64,000 bases of DNA from Albibacterium bauzanense (lineage in GTDB: Bacteria > Bacteroidota > Bacteroidia > Sphingobacteriales > Sphingobacteriaceae): NCBI RefSeq assembly GCF_004339765.1, contig NZ_SMGO01000002.1, positions 904,001 through 968,000 of the forward strand, in the 5' to 3' direction. Shown piece after piece: positions 17,871 to 27,338 of this stretch (positions are counted from its first letter, which is position 1; the number at the start of each line of letters is the position of its first letter). The position numbers were made by a program, and so were the translations under genes. Below the pieces are notes generated by a model, which saw only the letters and a program-made list of their open reading frames with translations, did no database searches and was not told the origin of the DNA.

Positions 17871-19142
17871 ATGTTGCAGATTAGTTATATCCGAGAAAAC
17901 AAAGAAAAAGTTATTGAAGCACTCCAGAAACGTGGCTTCAGGGAGATTGAAAAAATAGAAGAATTAATACGTTTAGATGAAAGCAAACGTTCCATTCAAT
18001 CTCAGTCGGATATTATTGCATCGCAAGCTAACACTGCCGCAAAACAAGTTGGTGAATTAATGCGTGCAGGTAAACGAGAAGAAGCAGAAGCAATTAAAAC
18101 AAACTCTTCCAATTACAAAGAGCAAATTAAAGCCTTCGCTGAAGATATTGCCGAACTTGATCAAAAAATACATGATATATTGGTGATTATTCCCAATATT
18201 CCTCATGAGTCAGTTCCGGCAGGCTTAACGGCTGAAGAGAATGAAGTTGTGTTTCAATATGGAGAAGATCCTGATCTAAGCCAAGAGGCTTTACCTCATT
18301 GGGAGCTTACTTCTAAGTACGATATCATTGATTTTGAGTTAGGGACAAAAATTGCAGGAGCAGGCTTTCCTGTATATAAAGGTAAGGGCGCAAAACTTCA
18401 GCGTGCACTTATTAACTTTTTTTTAGATGAAGCTGAAAAGGCAGGTTACATAGAAGTACAGCCTCCAATTGTCATTAATGAAGCTTCAGGTTTTGGTACC
18501 GGACAGCTTCCTGATAAGGAAGGGCAGATGTATTTCATCGGGCAAGATAACTTGTTTCTGATACCAACTGCAGAAGTACCTGTAACTAATATTTACAGAG
18601 ATTCCATTGTCAAAGAAGCTGATTTTCCTATTAAACATTGTGCCTATACTCCTTGTTTTAGACGTGAAGCAGGATCATATGGTGCACATGTACGTGGCTT
18701 AAATCGTCTTCATCAGTTCGATAAAGTAGAATTGGTACAGATTACTCATCCAGATCAATCTTATCAAACTTTGGAAGAGATGAGTTCTTATGTACAAACT
18801 CTTCTTAAGAAATTGGGACTTAAATACCGTGTATTGCGTTTGTGTGGTGGAGATATGGGTTTCACTTCTGCTTTAACTTATGATATGGAAGTATGGAGTG
18901 CTGCACAGAAACGATGGTTAGAAGTTTCTTCCGTTTCTAATTTTGAAACTTTCCAGAGCAATCGTTTAAAAGTACGCTTTAAGGATGAAAATGGAAAAAT
19001 GCAATTAGCGCATACTTTAAATGGAAGTGCCTTGGCATTGCCTAGAATTGTGGCTGCTATTCTTGAGAATTTTCAAACAGAGAATGGAGTAAGGGTTCCC
19101 GAGGCTTTACAAGCATATACCCGGTTTGAATTTATCGATTAA
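17871..19142 (+). CDS. serS: Seryl-tRNA synthetase
   Basis: Class II aminoacyl-tRNA synthetase, 423 residues, normal length. N-terminal coiled-coil tRNA-binding arm (about 25-105), then the catalytic core with motif 2 FRREAGSYGAHVRGLNRLHQF (about 263-283) and motif 3 LNGSALALPRIVAAILEN (about 383-400). TYDMEVWSAAQKRWLEVSS is the serine-pocket region. Monocistronic with its own promoter-like element and terminator. Confidence 0.98.
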   Translation: MLQISYIRENKEKVIEALQKRGFREIEKIEELIRLDESKRSIQSQSDIIASQANTAAKQVGELMRAGKREEAEAIKTNSSNYKEQIKAFAEDIAELDQKIHDILVIIPNIPHESVPAGLTAEENEVVFQYGEDPDLSQEALPHWELTSKYDIIDFELGTKIAGAGFPVYKGKGAKLQRALINFFLDEAEKAGYIEVQPPIVINEASGFGTGQLPDKEGQMYFIGQDNLFLIPTAEVPVTNIYRDSIVKEADFPIKHCAYTPCFRREAGSYGAHVRGLNRLHQFDKVELVQITHPDQSYQTLEEMSSYVQTLLKKLGLKYRVLRLCGGDMGFTSALTYDMEVWSAAQKRWLEVSSVSNFETFQSNRLKVRFKDENGKMQLAHTLNGSALALPRIVAAILENFQTENGVRVPEALQAYTRFEFID

Positions 19143-19167
19143 GATTATTCTGAATTATAATAAAAAA

Positions 19168-19207
19168 CAATGCCCCAAGTTTGTTTAAAGCCTTGGGCAT
19201 TGCTTTT
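19168..19207. terminator. Bidirectional terminator between serS and acnA
   Basis: Stem of 19168-19179 with 19192-19202 (CAATGCCC / GGGCATTG plus AAG/CTT after one bulged C), followed by CTTTTT on the plus strand and by TTTTTTA on the minus strand. It lies between convergent serS and aconitase genes. Confidence 0.88.
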
Positions 19208-19224
19208 TATTGTAAGCGTCTATA

Positions 19225-21960
19225 TTAATGACCCTTCTTTAAATGACCTCTCAATACATATTGAAGAATGCCTCCATGTTTAAAGTATTCAACATCAATT
19301 TCAGAGTCAAGTCTGGCTTTTGCATTAAATTCTACCTTTTCGCCATTTTCTTTAAGGGCACTTACCTTGATCTTTTTAAATGGAGTAAGGTTTTCTCTAA
19401 TACCAGTGATAGTAAATTCTTCTTTTCCTGATAAACCAAGTGATTCAGCACTTTCACCTTCCGGAAATTCAAGAGGTAAAATACCCATACCAACAAGATT
19501 ACTTCGGTGTATTCTTTCAAAGCTTTCAGCAATAACTGCTTTTATGCCTAATAAGCTAGGCCCTTTTGCAGCCCAGTCGCGAGATGAACCGCTTCCATAA
19601 TCCTTGCCTGCTAAAACAATAAGAGGAGTATTGCTGCTTTTATATTTCATTGCAGTATCAAATACTGTTAACGTTTCTTCGGTTGGAAAGTAGGTAGAAA
19701 ACCCTCCTTCACGATCGGTAATTTTATTCTTGATTCGAACGTTGGCGAAAGTGCCTCTCATCATTACTTCATGATTTCCCCGGCGCGAACCGTATGAATT
19801 GAAATCTTTCTTCTGTACACCTTTGCTCAATAAATATTCACCAGCAGCACTGTGTTCGTTAAATGAACCAGCCGGAGAGATATGATCAGTTGTAACAGAA
19901 TCACCTAAGAAAAGTAATACACGAGCAGAGTAAATATCTTGAGGGTTTAAGGGGTCTACACTGATGTCTTGAAAGAACGGAACTTCACGTATATAGGTAG
20001 AAGCATCATCCCAGGTATATTCCTTTCCTTGTGGAGCCAGAAGCTTTTTCCATTCCTCCTCTCCATCAAATATTACATCATATACTTCCTTAAAATCTTC
20101 CTTTCGCATAGCTTCACGAATCGTTTGATTTATTTCTTCCTGCGATGGCCAGATATCCTTTAGGTAAACAGGTTCACCATTTGGATCATGAGATAAAGGA
20201 TCCTCTAATAAATTAACATCTACCCGTCCTACAAGAGCGTAGGCCACTACTAACATAGGCGACATCAGGAAATTCATCTTTACCTGCGAGTGTACCCTTG
20301 CTTCAAAATTTCTGTTTCCAGATAATACAGAAGCAACCACCATTTCACTGCTATCTACAGCTTCTGCTATATGCGGTGGTAACGGACCACTATTCCCGAT
20401 ACAAGAAGTACATCCGTAGCCTACAGTATGAAAACGAAGGGCTTCTAAATCGGTTGATAAGCCAGAACGGTCCAGATAACGAGTAACTACCTTTGATCCG
20501 GGAGCCAAACTAGTCTTTACCCATGAGCGCGTTCTTAAGCCTCGCTCAACAGCTTTTTTAGCTACCAGGCCTGCACCAACCATCACAGTGGGGTTGGAGG
20601 TGTTTGTACAGCTTGTAATTGCAGCAATAACAATACTTCCGTCACTTAAGCGGTATTCGCCATTCTTTAGTTTTATTTTGACAGATCTTAAGCCATTCTT
20701 CGGCTCAATCTCAACCGTCGTATTTACATTACTATGCTCTTGTGGTGTGTATTGCGTTCCAGAGCCACCCTCATTCAACCAGGCATGTTCTCTTCTATTA
20801 TCGAAGGGAATGTAACTTCTGGAAAAGTCTTTTTCTAAAATACTTGTAAAAGCCTTATCAAGATTTTTAACTAATATTTTATCTTGTGGTCGTTTAGGCC
20901 CGGATACTGTTGGCTCTAATGTATTTAAATCCAACTCTACAATTCGGGAGTATTCAATTTCTTCCTTACCTGTGCGCCAAAGCATATTTTCCTGACAGTA
21001 GTCCTTAACCAATTCTATTTGTTCTTTAGAACGGTTGGTACGATCCATGTAATCAAGCGTTTGATCATCGATAGGGAAGTAGGTAACTGTACAACCAAAT
21101 TCAGGAGACATATTGGAGATTGTTGCTCTATCAGTAACTGTTAATTTGTTCAATCCATCACCAAATACCTCAACAAACTTGCCCACCACACCAGTATCCC
21201 TTAACAATTTTGTGATTGTTAAAACCATATCGGTTGCTGTACATCCTTGAGGAATTTCTCCTTGTAATTTCAGACCTACAACTTGCGGACAAGTAAAATA
21301 AATAGGTTGTCCCAGCATGGCAGCTTCTGCCTCTATTCCGCCCACGCCCCAGCCTAAAACACCAATTCCATTTACCATGGGAGTATGAGAATCTGTCCCA
21401 ACCAGGGTGTCTGGAAATGCCCAGCCATCTCTCTCAACCACGCCTTTAGCAAGGTATTCCAGATTAACCTGATGGCAAATACCCATTCCTGGAGGTACTA
21501 CTGTTAAATTTGTTAAACCTTGTTGTGCCCATTTCAATAATTGATAACGTTCAGCATTCCGTTCATACTCCAGCTCAACGTTTTTCTGATAAGCATAATC
21601 TGTCCCAAAAAAATCAACTTGAACAGAGTGGTCAATTACCAAATCAACCGGTATCGCTGGATTTATTTTTGAGCCGTCTCCCCCTTTTCTAACAACCTCC
21701 GCTCGTATCGAAGTGATATCTACTACAGCAGGAACGCCGGTAAAATCTTGCATTAGAACACGCGCCGGTTTGAAGGGGATATCCTTATCTGTACCTTCTG
21801 CTTTCCAGTTTATTAATGTATCCAGATGCTCATCCGTGATGGCGAAGCCATCATGATTACGAAGAACATTTTCTAATAGTATACGAATAGAAAATGGAAG
21901 ACGATGAATATTCTTACCCTCTTCCTGAAGCTTTTTAAGGGAGGCAATTTTATAATTCAT
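19225..21960 (-). CDS. acnA: Aconitate hydratase (AcnA/IRP type)
   Basis: Interconverts citrate and isocitrate in the TCA cycle. 911 residues, the usual AcnA length. The three 4Fe-4S ligands are C451 (ITSCTNTSNP), C517 and C520 (GYGCTSCIGNSGP). VGTDSHTPMVNGIGVLGWGVGG is at about 187-208, and the C-terminal swivel domain has LAGKDYGSGSSRDWAAKGP. Monocistronic. A perfect 14-bp palindrome TTGTTGTACAACAA lies 11 bases upstream of the ATG and may be an operator. Confidence 0.97.
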   Translation of the reverse strand: MNYKIASLKKLQEEGKNIHRLPFSIRILLENVLRNHDGFAITDEHLDTLINWKAEGTDKDIPFKPARVLMQDFTGVPAVVDITSIRAEVVRKGGDGSKINPAIPVDLVIDHSVQVDFFGTDYAYQKNVELEYERNAERYQLLKWAQQGLTNLTVVPPGMGICHQVNLEYLAKGVVERDGWAFPDTLVGTDSHTPMVNGIGVLGWGVGGIEAEAAMLGQPIYFTCPQVVGLKLQGEIPQGCTATDMVLTITKLLRDTGVVGKFVEVFGDGLNKLTVTDRATISNMSPEFGCTVTYFPIDDQTLDYMDRTNRSKEQIELVKDYCQENMLWRTGKEEIEYSRIVELDLNTLEPTVSGPKRPQDKILVKNLDKAFTSILEKDFSRSYIPFDNRREHAWLNEGGSGTQYTPQEHSNVNTTVEIEPKNGLRSVKIKLKNGEYRLSDGSIVIAAITSCTNTSNPTVMVGAGLVAKKAVERGLRTRSWVKTSLAPGSKVVTRYLDRSGLSTDLEALRFHTVGYGCTSCIGNSGPLPPHIAEAVDSSEMVVASVLSGNRNFEARVHSQVKMNFLMSPMLVVAYALVGRVDVNLLEDPLSHDPNGEPVYLKDIWPSQEEINQTIREAMRKEDFKEVYDVIFDGEEEWKKLLAPQGKEYTWDDASTYIREVPFFQDISVDPLNPQDIYSARVLLFLGDSVTTDHISPAGSFNEHSAAGEYLLSKGVQKKDFNSYGSRRGNHEVMMRGTFANVRIKNKITDREGGFSTYFPTEETLTVFDTAMKYKSSNTPLIVLAGKDYGSGSSRDWAAKGPSLLGIKAVIAESFERIHRSNLVGMGILPLEFPEGESAESLGLSGKEEFTITGIRENLTPFKKIKVSALKENGEKVEFNAKARLDSEIDVEYFKHGGILQYVLRGHLKKGH

Positions 21961-21971
21961 GATTATGGATT

Positions 21972-21985
21972 TTGTTGTACAACAA
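21972..21985. promoter_or_regulatory. 14-bp perfect palindrome upstream of acnA
   Basis: TTGTTGTACAACAA reads the same on both strands and ends 11 bases before the acnA start codon. Position and symmetry fit a dimeric regulator site, but no regulator is known from this sequence and a chance match somewhere in a 64-kb window is possible. Confidence 0.35.
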
Positions 21986-22053
21986 TAATGCTCAATTTAA
22001 GCAAATTGTTTTTAAATAGCGACACCAAGGGTCTGGTTTTTCCATAAAAGAAA

Positions 22054-22085
22054 ATTGCATCTAGCCTTTAGAAGGTAGATGCAAT
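22054..22085 (-). terminator. Terminator of the ileS-lspA operon
   Basis: Inverted repeat ATTGCATCTA(G)CCTT / AAGGTAGATGCAAT (22054-22068 and 22072-22085, one bulged base). On the minus strand it is followed by TTTCTTTTATGG. It lies 28 bases after the lspA stop. Confidence 0.8.
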
Positions 22086-22113
22086 ACATTAAATTTTTTA
22101 TAAGTTAAAAGAG

Positions 22114-22764
22114 TTATTCTTCTACTATTTCACTGTCTATATGAGAGGTCTCTGCAACTTCTTCTTTGAAATATCGTTTTTGACCTATTAAGATTAAAAT
22201 TACCCCAACCGAAATAGCAGTGTCTGCCAGGTTAAAAACAGGGCGGAAGAATGTAAAATCCTGACCTCCCCAAATAGGCAACCAGGTAGGAAGATTTCCA
22301 CTAATAATCGGGAAATAAAACATATCAACTACTTTTCCGTGTAAGAAGCTTGAATAGCCTCCTCCAGGAGGGAAAAGATGAGCTCTTTCATACCAAGTAC
22401 TTTCACTAAATATTACACCATAAAAGGCTGAATCAATAATATTGCCCATTGCGCCGGCAAATATCAGTGCCACGTTTAGAATTAAACCACGATGAAACTT
22501 ATTACGGATCATGTAAAATAATCCGTAAGCAATTCCCAGGATTGCTATAATCCTGAATAATGAAAGAATAAGTTTACCTGTTTCCCCACCTAGTTCCAAA
22601 CCAAAGGCCATTCCATTGTTCTCCGTGAAATGGATTATTGCACGATCTTTAATCAGATGGAACTCCTGTCCCAGCGTCATGTTTAACTTAATCCAGAATT
22701 TAAGGACTTGGTCCAGAAATAAAGTAACGAAAATAAGTATTAGAGGTTTGGTAAAGCCTTTCAT
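22114..22764 (-). CDS. lspA: Lipoprotein signal peptidase (signal peptidase II)
   Basis: Aspartic membrane protease that cleaves prolipoprotein signal peptides. 216 residues, longer than the roughly 165 of E. coli because of a loop between GNIIDS (108-112) and the first catalytic Asp and a charged C-terminal tail. Catalytic Asp pair: D147 (VVDMFYF) and D181 (FNLADTAIS). About four membrane helices. Third gene of the ileS / DksA-like / lspA operon. Confidence 0.96.
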   Translation of the reverse strand: MKGFTKPLILIFVTLFLDQVLKFWIKLNMTLGQEFHLIKDRAIIHFTENNGMAFGLELGGETGKLILSLFRIIAILGIAYGLFYMIRNKFHRGLILNVALIFAGAMGNIIDSAFYGVIFSESTWYERAHLFPPGGGYSSFLHGKVVDMFYFPIISGNLPTWLPIWGGQDFTFFRPVFNLADTAISVGVILILIGQKRYFKEEVAETSHIDSEIVEE

Positions 22765-22785
22765 TGTGTATTTAGGAACGTTCTC

Positions 22786-23172
22786 TTAATTACGTTGATT
22801 TAACTTCGCTTCCATACTTAACGTTGCATGCGGAACCGCACGTAAACGTTCTTTTTGAATTAGCTTTCCAGTAACTCTGCATATTCCGTATGTTTTATTT
22901 TCAATACGAACCAAAGCAGCTTCCAGCCCTTCAATAAATTTCTTCTGACGTGCAGCCAGTTGGTTAATCTGTTCTTTTTCCAGCGTTGCTGATCCGTCTT
23001 CCAAAGTCTTAAATGTTCCTGCTGTATCGTCAGTTCCGTTACTATTTGGACTGCTAAGTGATTGAGTTAATGACGATAATTCCTCTTTTGCAACACGAAT
23101 CTTCTCCATAATAAGATCTTTAAATTCTTGCAATTCGCTGTCACTATACCGTGTCTTTTCTTTGTTTGCCAT
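22786..23172 (-). CDS. DksA/TraR-family protein with a degenerate zinc finger
   Basis: 128 residues. An N-terminal coiled-coil hairpin (about 12-90; LEKEQINQLAARQKKFIEGLEAALVRIEN) is followed by YGICRVTGKLIQKERLRAVPHATLSMEAK, which aligns with the DksA C4 zinc-finger pattern YGxCxxCGxxIxxxRLxAxPxA. Only C98 remains: the second Cys is Thr101 and the two C-terminal cysteines are absent, so zinc binding is unlikely. DksA proteins bind the RNA polymerase secondary channel; whether this one does is unknown. It lies 3 bases from ileS and 21 bases from lspA. Confidence 0.82.
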   Translation of the reverse strand: MANKEKTRYSDSELQEFKDLIMEKIRVAKEELSSLTQSLSSPNSNGTDDTAGTFKTLEDGSATLEKEQINQLAARQKKFIEGLEAALVRIENKTYGICRVTGKLIQKERLRAVPHATLSMEAKLNQRN

Positions 23173-23175
23173 AAT

Positions 23176-26100
23176 TTATTTCTTTTGAATATTGATTTTT
23201 ATCTTCCAGTCCTCTATGCTTACTTCCTCGCCGATATTGAGGTCATTTTGATAAGATAACTCTTCTGCCAAAATCTCGTTGCGAATATAACTTAAATTGT
23301 TTTCAACTGCTTCACAAATTTCAGTTTGGTAACTAATATTAACAATTATTTTATCAGTTACTTCTAGTCCCAAAGTCTTTCGTAAATTTTGAATGCGATT
23401 TACAAGTTCCCTTGCAATTCCTTCTTGTTTTAGCTCAGGAGAAATATGAACATCCAGAGCAACAGTCAATTTACCCAGATTAGCAACCTGCCATCCCTCA
23501 ACATCTTCCGCAACTATTTCAACATCCTCCAACCCAATTGTGTAATCCAATGCAGCCAGTTTGAATGTTTGATTTTCTTCAAGCTCTTGGATTTGAAGCG
23601 CATTTAGTTCTAAAATAGCAGAACCTACGGCTTTCATATCCTTTCCAACTTTCGGGCCAAGAACCTTAAAATTCGGTTTTATCTTTTTCCGGATAATGCC
23701 GGCTGCGTCTTTAATATACTCAATATTCTTGATATTGGTTTCCGAAAGGATCAAATCCTTAACTTTTTCAGTTTTCTCTATAAAAGATGAGTCTAAAACA
23801 GGAAGCAAGATCTTATTAAGAGGCTGACGTACATTAATTCCTGTCTTCTTACGAAGAGAAAGAACAAGAGAAGAAATATCCTGTGCTAAACCCATTCTTT
23901 CTTCCAGGTCTTTATCTATCAGAAGAGTATTTCCTTCCGGATAATTTGTAAGATGTACAGATTCCGCTTTGTCTTTTCCAGTCACTTTATTCAAATCCAG
24001 GAACAAACGATCGCTAAAGAAAGGCGCAATTGGCGACATTAATTTTGCAATTGTAGTCAAACAAGTATAAAGCGTTTGATAAGCAGAAATTTTATCCGCA
24101 GTATAATCGCCCTTCCAAAAACGACGACGTGATAGTCGAACATACCAGTTACTTAGATTTTCGTCCACGAAACTTTGTATAGCACGAGCTGCCTTTGTAG
24201 GCTCAAATTCAGTGTAATATTGATCAACCTCTAAGCATAAGCTGTTTAAGAGAGAAATAATCCATTGATCAATCTCTGGTCGCTCTTGAATAGGAATCTC
24301 TTTTTCTGAATAAGTGAACTTATCAATGTTTGCGTATAGAACAAAAAACGCATATGTATTATAAAGTGTCCCGAAAAATTTACGACGAACCTCATCTAAA
24401 CCTTCTTCGTTAAACTTTAAATTATCCCATGGTGATGCATTGCTAATCATATACCAGCGAGTTGCATCAGCACCGTATTTTTCAATTGTAAGAAAAGGGT
24501 CAGCAGCATTTCCTAAACGCTTAGACATCTTATTACCATTCTTATCGAGAACCAAGCCGTTAGAAACCACGTTTTTAAAAGCCACAGATCCATTCAGCAT
24601 GGTTGATATAGCATGAAGCGTAAAGAACCATCCGCGAGTCTGATCAACACCTTCTGCAATAAAATCTGCAGGATAGGCAGATTCAAAGCCTTCCTTAAAA
24701 GGATTTTTATCTCCGGCAGCAAGCTTTTCCTGATCCAAACCCCATTGAGCATAAGGCATAGCGCCCGAGTCAAACCAAACGTCGATTAAATCCAGCTCAC
24801 GAACAAGTTTTTGTCCATTTTCTGATACCAACACTAAATTATCAACATAAGGCCTATGAAGATCAAAGTTCTTTTGATCAATATTTTGAAGATATGCCTT
24901 CAGGTAATCTTTCTCTTCATCTGATAAAACAGGAGAGCTTATACTTCGCTGAATATGTTCTTTTAGTTCAGCAATAGAACCAATGCAAATTTCTTCGTTT
25001 TCATCTTCACTTCTCCATATCGGTAGTGGTGTACCCCAAAAACGAGAACGAGATAAATTCCAGTCTACTAAATTTTCAAGCCAGTTTCCAAAACGACCCG
25101 ATCCGGTAGCTTCAGGTTTCCAGTTAATAGTGTTATTAAGCGCAACCAGTTTTTCTTTAACAGCGGTAGTTTTGACAAACCAACTATCCAATGGATAATA
25201 AAGGATCGGTTTATCAGTTCGCCAGCAATGTGGATAGCTGTGTTCGTACTTTTTAACATCAAAAGCTTTGTTTTCTTCTTTCAGCTGAATGGCAATACGT
25301 ACATCCGTTGCTCTAAAATCTGGTTGATTGCGTTCTTCCTGTGTGTAATATTCCTCTTTTACAAAGTCACCCGCATAATCCGTAATTTCTTTTACAAACC
25401 GGCCTTGGCGATCCACAATTGGAACCTCCTTGCCATTCTCATCGTTTACTAAGATGCCCGGAATGTTATTTTCTTTACAAACACGAAAGTCATCTGCACC
25501 AAAAGTTGGTGAAGCATGCACAATACCTGTTCCGTCTTCCGTACTTACAAAATCACCGTGAATAACACGGAAAGCATTTTCCTCAAGTTCCTCTGAACTT
25601 ACATAAGGCATCAGCTGGTGGTAGCGAAGATTTAACAGATCTTCACCCTTAAATTCAGCAGCAATTTCCCATGGAATCAGCTTGTCGCCTGCTTTATAAG
25701 CTTTGAAATCAGCTTCAAATGCTTCTTGCTTAAAGAAGTTTCCAACTAATACCTTAGCTAAAACAACACTTACAGGAAAATGGGTATAGGCATTAAAGGT
25801 ACGAACCTTTACATAGTCAATGTTTTTTCCAACAATTAAAGCTGAATTTCCAGGTAATGTCCATGGAGTTGTGGTCCAGGCAATAATCGCTGTATCTTCT
25901 TCCTCATATTCGAATAGAGTATTCAATAGGGGATGAACCTGATCTTTACGAATGCGAAATTCTGCAACAATCGTCGTGTCCTTAAGCATTTGATAGGTAC
26001 CGGGCTGATTAAGCTCATGCGAACTAAGACCTGTACCTGCAGCAGGAGAATAAGGCTGAATTGTATATCCTTTATAGAGTAAACCTTTTTTGTAGAAGTC

Positions 26101-26589
26101 TTTTAGTATCCACCATAAGGTTTCAATGTATTCATTTTCATAGGTAATATAAGGATTCTTCAGGTCCACCCAGTATCCCATTTTCTCAGTCAGATCGTTC
26201 CATACATCCGTATATTTCATTACCTCTTTGCGGCAATAATCATTATACTCTTCAACGGTTATCGTTTTCCCGATATCTTCTTTTGTAATTCCTAATGTTT
26301 TCTCAACTGCTAATTCAATGGGTAAACCGTGTGTGTCCCAGCCACCTTTGCGTTTAACTTGAAAGCCTTTGAGTGTCTTGTACCTGCAAAAAATATCTTT
26401 AATAGAGCGAGCCATAACATGATGGATACCCGGCATGCCATTAGCTGAGGGTGGGCCTTCATAGAAAGTATATGGTTTAGAAGAAGGCCTGTTTTGGATA
26501 CTCTTTTCAAAGATTCCATTTTGCTTCCAGTTAGCCAGAACTTCTTTTCCTATTTCAGATAAGTTTAAATGTTTATATTCTTTGTACAT
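23176..26589 (-). CDS. ileS: Isoleucyl-tRNA synthetase (long, eukaryote-like type)
   Basis: Class I synthetase, 1137 residues, longer than the roughly 940 of E. coli. The HIGH-equivalent is GIHH (54-57, in PPSANGMPGIHH) and the KMSKR loop is at 687-691. The CP1 editing domain has WTTTPWTLPGN (about 238-248), and a long C-terminal anticodon/tail region lacks the four-cysteine zinc knuckle of E. coli-type IleS. Length and motif form point to the IleS2 class, which in other bacteria is often insensitive to mupirocin (inference). First gene of the operon. Confidence 0.95.
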   Translation of the reverse strand: MYKEYKHLNLSEIGKEVLANWKQNGIFEKSIQNRPSSKPYTFYEGPPSANGMPGIHHVMARSIKDIFCRYKTLKGFQVKRKGGWDTHGLPIELAVEKTLGITKEDIGKTITVEEYNDYCRKEVMKYTDVWNDLTEKMGYWVDLKNPYITYENEYIETLWWILKDFYKKGLLYKGYTIQPYSPAAGTGLSSHELNQPGTYQMLKDTTIVAEFRIRKDQVHPLLNTLFEYEEEDTAIIAWTTTPWTLPGNSALIVGKNIDYVKVRTFNAYTHFPVSVVLAKVLVGNFFKQEAFEADFKAYKAGDKLIPWEIAAEFKGEDLLNLRYHQLMPYVSSEELEENAFRVIHGDFVSTEDGTGIVHASPTFGADDFRVCKENNIPGILVNDENGKEVPIVDRQGRFVKEITDYAGDFVKEEYYTQEERNQPDFRATDVRIAIQLKEENKAFDVKKYEHSYPHCWRTDKPILYYPLDSWFVKTTAVKEKLVALNNTINWKPEATGSGRFGNWLENLVDWNLSRSRFWGTPLPIWRSEDENEEICIGSIAELKEHIQRSISSPVLSDEEKDYLKAYLQNIDQKNFDLHRPYVDNLVLVSENGQKLVRELDLIDVWFDSGAMPYAQWGLDQEKLAAGDKNPFKEGFESAYPADFIAEGVDQTRGWFFTLHAISTMLNGSVAFKNVVSNGLVLDKNGNKMSKRLGNAADPFLTIEKYGADATRWYMISNASPWDNLKFNEEGLDEVRRKFFGTLYNTYAFFVLYANIDKFTYSEKEIPIQERPEIDQWIISLLNSLCLEVDQYYTEFEPTKAARAIQSFVDENLSNWYVRLSRRRFWKGDYTADKISAYQTLYTCLTTIAKLMSPIAPFFSDRLFLDLNKVTGKDKAESVHLTNYPEGNTLLIDKDLEERMGLAQDISSLVLSLRKKTGINVRQPLNKILLPVLDSSFIEKTEKVKDLILSETNIKNIEYIKDAAGIIRKKIKPNFKVLGPKVGKDMKAVGSAILELNALQIQELEENQTFKLAALDYTIGLEDVEIVAEDVEGWQVANLGKLTVALDVHISPELKQEGIARELVNRIQNLRKTLGLEVTDKIIVNISYQTEICEAVENNLSYIRNEILAEELSYQNDLNIGEEVSIEDWKIKINIQKK

Positions 26590-26617
26590 CAGGTATTTGC
26601 AGCTAAAATTGAGGATG

Positions 26618-26625
26618 CAAAGTTA
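26618..26625 (-). promoter_or_regulatory. -7 element of the ileS promoter
   Basis: On the minus strand it reads TAACTTTG, an exact TAnnTTTG match, 28 bases before the ileS start. No good -33 TTG found. Confidence 0.5.
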
Positions 26626-26736
26626 AGAATAAATGCTTAAATTAGAAATGGATAAGAAAAGAACAAATTGGCATTGTTGCTTAATAAAGATATTTAAATG
26701 CTATGCCTACTTTTACACCATAAAAATTAGGATACG

Positions 26737-26982
26737 ATGAGAATGAATAAGTTTTTGAGTAGAGGTCTCATAATAACAGCTTTAGGAATATTAATAGGGA
26801 TTCTCGGCAGTTTTTTACAAAGAGAAGAGTATGGTATATACAAATGGGTGCTCACTTTATCTGTTGTTGTGTTTGGCATAGGGTTCCTTACCATTCTTTA
26901 CAGTCTGATTCGTAAAATTGAACGTAAGAGCATTCTTGAAGAACGTAATGAGCAGCACAACGATACTGATGAAACAACCTAA
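26737..26982 (+). CDS. Small two-helix membrane protein, unknown function
   Basis: 81 residues. Two predicted membrane helices (about 9-27 and 37-60) and a charged C-terminal tail (KIERKSILEERNEQHNDTDETT). No family recognised. It overlaps the DgkA-family kinase gene by 14 bases and so is probably translated with it; an envelope role alongside the kinase is only a guess. Confidence 0.7.
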   Translation: MRMNKFLSRGLIITALGILIGILGSFLQREEYGIYKWVLTLSVVVFGIGFLTILYSLIRKIERKSILEERNEQHNDTDETT

Positions 26983-27337
26983 ACCATCACCATATCAGGG
27001 CTTCTCTTTTGCTATTGCAGGTATCATTAACACGATAAAAAGCGAGGCGAATTTCAAATTTCATATAGTGGCCGCTCTGGTGGCAATTGGTATGGGTTTA
27101 TTTTTTAAACTTACTACGTATGAGTGGTTATGGATTGCTTTATCCATTGCCATCGTTATGCTTACCGAATTGATAAACACCAGTGTTGAATCATTAGCTA
27201 ATGTGGTATCTCCAGAATATCATCCTTTAATTAAGAAAACGAAAGATGCCGCTGCAGGGGCTGTGCTCATTGCTGCATTATTTGCCTTCATATGTGGAAT
27301 GGTTATCTTTATCCCCTATTTGATCGAAGCTTTTTAG
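26969..27337 (+). CDS. dgkA: DgkA-family lipid kinase (diacylglycerol or undecaprenol kinase)
   Basis: 122 residues, three membrane helices, normal for the family. The catalytic signature TELINTSVESLAN (66-78) carries E67, N70 and E74, and KDAAAGAVLIAA (92-103) is the third-helix motif. Family members phosphorylate diacylglycerol (E. coli) or undecaprenol (many others); which lipid is used here cannot be told. I use the ATG at 26969; an ATG at 26948 would add seven residues. It is 1 base from recO. Confidence 0.9.
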   Translation: MKQPKPSPYQGFSFAIAGIINTIKSEANFKFHIVAALVAIGMGLFFKLTTYEWLWIALSIAIVMLTELINTSVESLANVVSPEYHPLIKKTKDAAAGAVLIAALFAFICGMVIFIPYLIEAF

Positions 27338-27338
27338 C

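Noticed and set aside
19268-19600. 110-codon plus-strand open frame
   Set aside because: Antisense shadow of the well-supported aconitase gene.
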